From Streptomyces sp. NBC_00461 (lineage in GTDB: Bacteria > Actinomycetota > Actinomycetes > Streptomycetales > Streptomycetaceae): a DNA stretch of 64,000 nt. Below the pieces are notes generated by a model. It had not been told where the DNA came from. It worked only from the letters and a program-made list of their open reading frames with translations, and made no database searches. Numbering within the stretch: the stretch's first letter is position 1; every line of letters begins with the position of its first letter. Location of the stretch: NCBI RefSeq assembly GCF_036013935.1, contig NZ_CP107902.1, positions 5,179,001 to 5,243,000 on the forward strand, read 5' to 3'. Position numbers and translations under genes: made by a program. Shown one piece after another: positions 61,898-64,000 of this stretch.

Positions 61898-63129
61898 GAC
61901 GGCCCGCTGTGAAGAACGTGAGGCCGCCCGCCTTGAACGTGGGGGCGAAGGTCGCCCTGGCCGTCGCCGCCGCGGCCATGTGCGTGGCGGGGGCGATCGG
62001 GGTGCTGGTGCACCGGACCACCGCTGCCGACCAGCTGGCCACCGCCCGCTCCGGCCTGGACCAGGAGTTGCTGAGCGCCGCCGGTGACCACGCCGACGGA
62101 CGCAGGTCGGACGCCCGGCTCGACCCGTCCGACCTGCCCGGACCGGTGGCACGGGCGGTGCGCGACGACGTCCGGGTGACCTACCTGCAGGAGGGCGGTG
62201 AGGGTCCGGTGCTGTGGGCGGCGACCCGGGTCTCGGACCGCAAGGTGCTCGCGATCCGCCGTTCGTACGCCCCCGAGGAGCGGTCCCTGGCCGCACTCGA
62301 CCGGACGCTGCTCGCCACGGGCGCGGCCGTCACCGTCCTGGTGTCCCTGGCCGGACTGCTGCTCGGGGTGCGGATGGGACGGCGGGCCACGGCCGCCGCA
62401 CGGACGGCGGAACGCATCGCCGACGGCGACCTCGACGCCCGGGTCCGCCCCCACGGCCATGACGAGATCGCCCGGCTCGCCGCCTCCGTCGACACCATGG
62501 CGGACGCGCTCGGCGCCCGTCTGGAGGCCGAGCGCCGCGTGACCGCCGACATCGCGCACGAACTGCGCACACCGGTCGCGGGCATGTCGACAGCGGTCGG
62601 CCTGCTGCCGCCAGGCCGGGCGTCCGACCTGGTGGCGGGCAGCGTGCAGAAGCTGCGCGGGCTGGTGGAGGACGTGCTGGAAGTGGCCCGGCTGGATTCC
62701 CAGGTGGCGGCGGTGGAGACCGAGGAACGTGAGGTGAGCGCGATGACCCGGCGCGCGGTCGCGGGGCTCGACAACGTGTCCGTGACGGTCCTGGCGGACG
62801 CGGTCGTGGCCACCGACCCGCGCCGAGTCGAGAGGATCCTCGCCAACCTGGCCGCCAACGCCCTGCGGCACGGCGCCCCGCCCGTGGAGATCGAGGTCGA
62901 CGGCCCCGTGGTCCGGGTCCGCGACCACGGCCCCGGTTTCCCGTCCGACCTGCTCGCGGTGCTGCACACCTCCGGCCCCCAGCGCTTCCGCACCGGCTCC
63001 CGGACCGGCGGCACCGGCCTCGGCCTGACCATCGCCACCGGCCAGGCCCGCCTCCTGGGCGCCCGCCTGACCTTCCGCAACCGCCCGGAGGGGGGCGCGG
63101 AGACGGAGCTGTGGCTGCCGGCGGACTGA
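61894..63129 (+). CDS. Sensor histidine kinase (CseC-like)
   Basis: 411 residues. Two membrane helices (VALAVAAAAMCVAGAIGVLV and VTVLVSLAGLLLGVRMGR) enclose a short external sensor domain. HAMP-like linker, H-box TADIAHELRTP with phospho-His222, N-box LANLAANALRHG, G boxes RVRDHGPGFP and TGGTGLGLTI. It is the last gene of the operon and overlaps the regulator gene by 4 bp. Probably senses envelope damage as CseC does. Confidence 0.92.
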   Translation: MRRPAVKNVRPPALNVGAKVALAVAAAAMCVAGAIGVLVHRTTAADQLATARSGLDQELLSAAGDHADGRRSDARLDPSDLPGPVARAVRDDVRVTYLQEGGEGPVLWAATRVSDRKVLAIRRSYAPEERSLAALDRTLLATGAAVTVLVSLAGLLLGVRMGRRATAAARTAERIADGDLDARVRPHGHDEIARLAASVDTMADALGARLEAERRVTADIAHELRTPVAGMSTAVGLLPPGRASDLVAGSVQKLRGLVEDVLEVARLDSQVAAVETEEREVSAMTRRAVAGLDNVSVTVLADAVVATDPRRVERILANLAANALRHGAPPVEIEVDGPVVRVRDHGPGFPSDLLAVLHTSGPQRFRTGSRTGGTGLGLTIATGQARLLGARLTFRNRPEGGAETELWLPAD

Positions 63130-63220
63130 TCCGACGGGCGCGGGCGGGGCTTCTCCTGAAGGGCCGGGTGTCGTCAGGAGAGCTTGATCAGGGTGTAGCC
63201 GTCATCAGTGGCTTCTTGCG

Positions 63221-64000
63221 TCAGTTCACGGGGACGCTGTCGTAGATGCCGTGCGCGACGGTCGTCCTGGCCGTCCGGGCCAGCCTGTTTGTCATCGCCT
63301 GGTAGCGGTCGTGGACGTATGCCTGTCGGACCTGTGCGGCCACTTCGCCGAACGGCGGCGTGGTGATGTTCCCGCTCTTGTTTTCCTGCCGGCGGAAGGT
63401 GTCGGGGTGGTCGCGGTAGTAGGCGCGCAGTGCGCTCTCGGGGGTGGGGATGGTGCCGGCCTTGACGAGGACCTGTTCGAGGCGTGCGTCGAGGTCGTGC
63501 AGGACGTACGTGAAGTAGTTGGCCTCGGTGTACTGCACGGGGCCGTAGATGACCTGGTGGGCGGCGACGGCCTGGCGGCGACGGGCGTTCTCGGCCGTCC
63601 AGGCGGCGAGGAAGGCGTCGTATCCGGGGTCGGCGATCAGGTGGTGCTGGTGCGCCAGTGCGAGGACGACCGTGCTCTGGGCGGCGTCGGCGAGGGCGTG
63701 CTGCTTCAGATAGGCGGCAGGGGTGGTGCCGGCGTGCGGGGTGGTCCAGAAGCCGGGGCCGTCGCCGACGCCGTAGGCCTTGTCGAAGTAGGCGAAGGTG
63801 GCAGCCCGCTCCTGTGTCAGGTAGAGGGCGAACTGGCGTACGGGGATTTTCTGGCCGTTGATCTCGGCGACCACGGCGGTGGGCGGGGGCGGGAGAGCGG
63901 TCGGTGTCGTGTCGGTTCGCTGTTGTCCGCCTGTGAGCAGGGCGGTGGCCGTGATCACCAGCGTGGCGAGGAGGCCCACGACGGCGATGGCCCATCCGGG
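63221..64000 (-). CDS. Partial SurA-like foldase/peptidyl-prolyl isomerase domain protein (5' end outside window)
   Basis: The frame is open to the window edge. A membrane segment (WAIAVVGLLATLVITATALL) near the edge is followed by a SurA_N-like region: AVVAEINGQKIPVRQFALYL, TQERAATFAYFDKAYG, then LAHQHHLIADPGYDAFLAAW. The C-terminal part is helical with EVAAQVRQAYVHDRYQAM. No clear parvulin domain is present, so it is a chaperone-like rather than catalytic member. Anchored outside the membrane by its N-terminal helix. The start lies upstream of the window. Confidence 0.65.
   Translation of the reverse strand, partial: PGWAIAVVGLLATLVITATALLTGGQQRTDTTPTALPPPPTAVVAEINGQKIPVRQFALYLTQERAATFAYFDKAYGVGDGPGFWTTPHAGTTPAAYLKQHALADAAQSTVVLALAHQHHLIADPGYDAFLAAWTAENARRRQAVAAHQVIYGPVQYTEANYFTYVLHDLDARLEQVLVKAGTIPTPESALRAYYRDHPDTFRRQENKSGNITTPPFGEVAAQVRQAYVHDRYQAMTNRLARTARTTVAHGIYDSVPVN

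Overview
The window is about 64 kb of high-GC actinobacterial chromosome, almost certainly Streptomyces. The evidence is extreme GC at third codon positions, frequent GTG and TTG starts, ATGA/GTGA stop-start overlaps, a strong set of secreted proteins (S8 and S53 peptidases, a GH74 glycanase, lipoproteins) and a complete Streptomyces-type contractile injection system (CIS). No rRNA, tRNA, CRISPR array, insertion sequence or phage integrase was recognised.

Region 1 (1-5.8 kb) is a scrap zone plus two intact genes. It holds an isolated nitrate-reductase chaperone gene (narJ), a fused narG/narH remnant with large internal deletions, a MarR-regulator fragment, a 1023-residue secreted lytic-transglycosylase-like/golvesin-domain protein, an inositol-monophosphatase family enzyme and another gene remnant.

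Region 2 (5.8-29.9 kb) is the CIS locus. On the minus strand, read from right to left, it encodes a LuxR-type regulator, an exported PD40 beta-propeller protein, the tail terminator (DUF4255), the AAA+ ATPase, [a plus-strand gene], the sheath, inner tube 1, a gp26-like chaperone, a 52-residue DUF6760 protein, a 977-residue Pro/Ala/Gly-rich protein, inner tube 2, the LysM tube-baseplate adaptor, the VgrG-like spike, the PAAR tip, a gp25-like wedge, the baseplate-J protein, a TIGR02242-type tail protein and finally a CisA-like single-pass membrane protein. Most of these genes overlap by 4 bp. Between sheath and ATPase, on the opposite strand, sits a DUF4157 (eCIS-core) protein fused to a predicted His-Me-finger nuclease, the best candidate for a toxic cargo of this particle. 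No tail-fibre gene is present, in line with the intracellular CIS known from Streptomyces. A membrane protein gene diverges from the LuxR gene and ends in a textbook terminator.

Region 3 (30-48 kb) is a mosaic of small units: an epoxide-hydrolase-like enzyme, a small Thr/Ser-repeat protein, a CGNR regulator, a TetR regulator with a truncated SDR partner, a CBS protein, two paralogous 'cold-shock protein - GC hairpin - DEAD-box helicase' modules about 11 kb apart, an S53 peptidase, a membrane-anchored HTH protein, a DUF4232 lipoprotein, a PAP2-type membrane enzyme, DUF4097 and GtrA proteins, a MerR-like regulator and a truncated FAD-linked oxidase.

Region 4 (48-64 kb) holds a polar amino-acid ABC transporter divergent from a gamma-glutamyltransferase-like gene and its TetR regulator (with a perfect inverted repeat between them), a GH74 xyloglucanase, a SnoaL-like remnant, a large S8 peptidase, a CseA-CseB-CseC-like lipoprotein/response-regulator/kinase operon lacking sigE, and a partial SurA-like foldase at the right edge. 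Gene remnants recur throughout (nar, MarR, SDR, FAD oxidase, SnoaL), which suggests a chromosomal region that gains and loses genes around the conserved CIS block.
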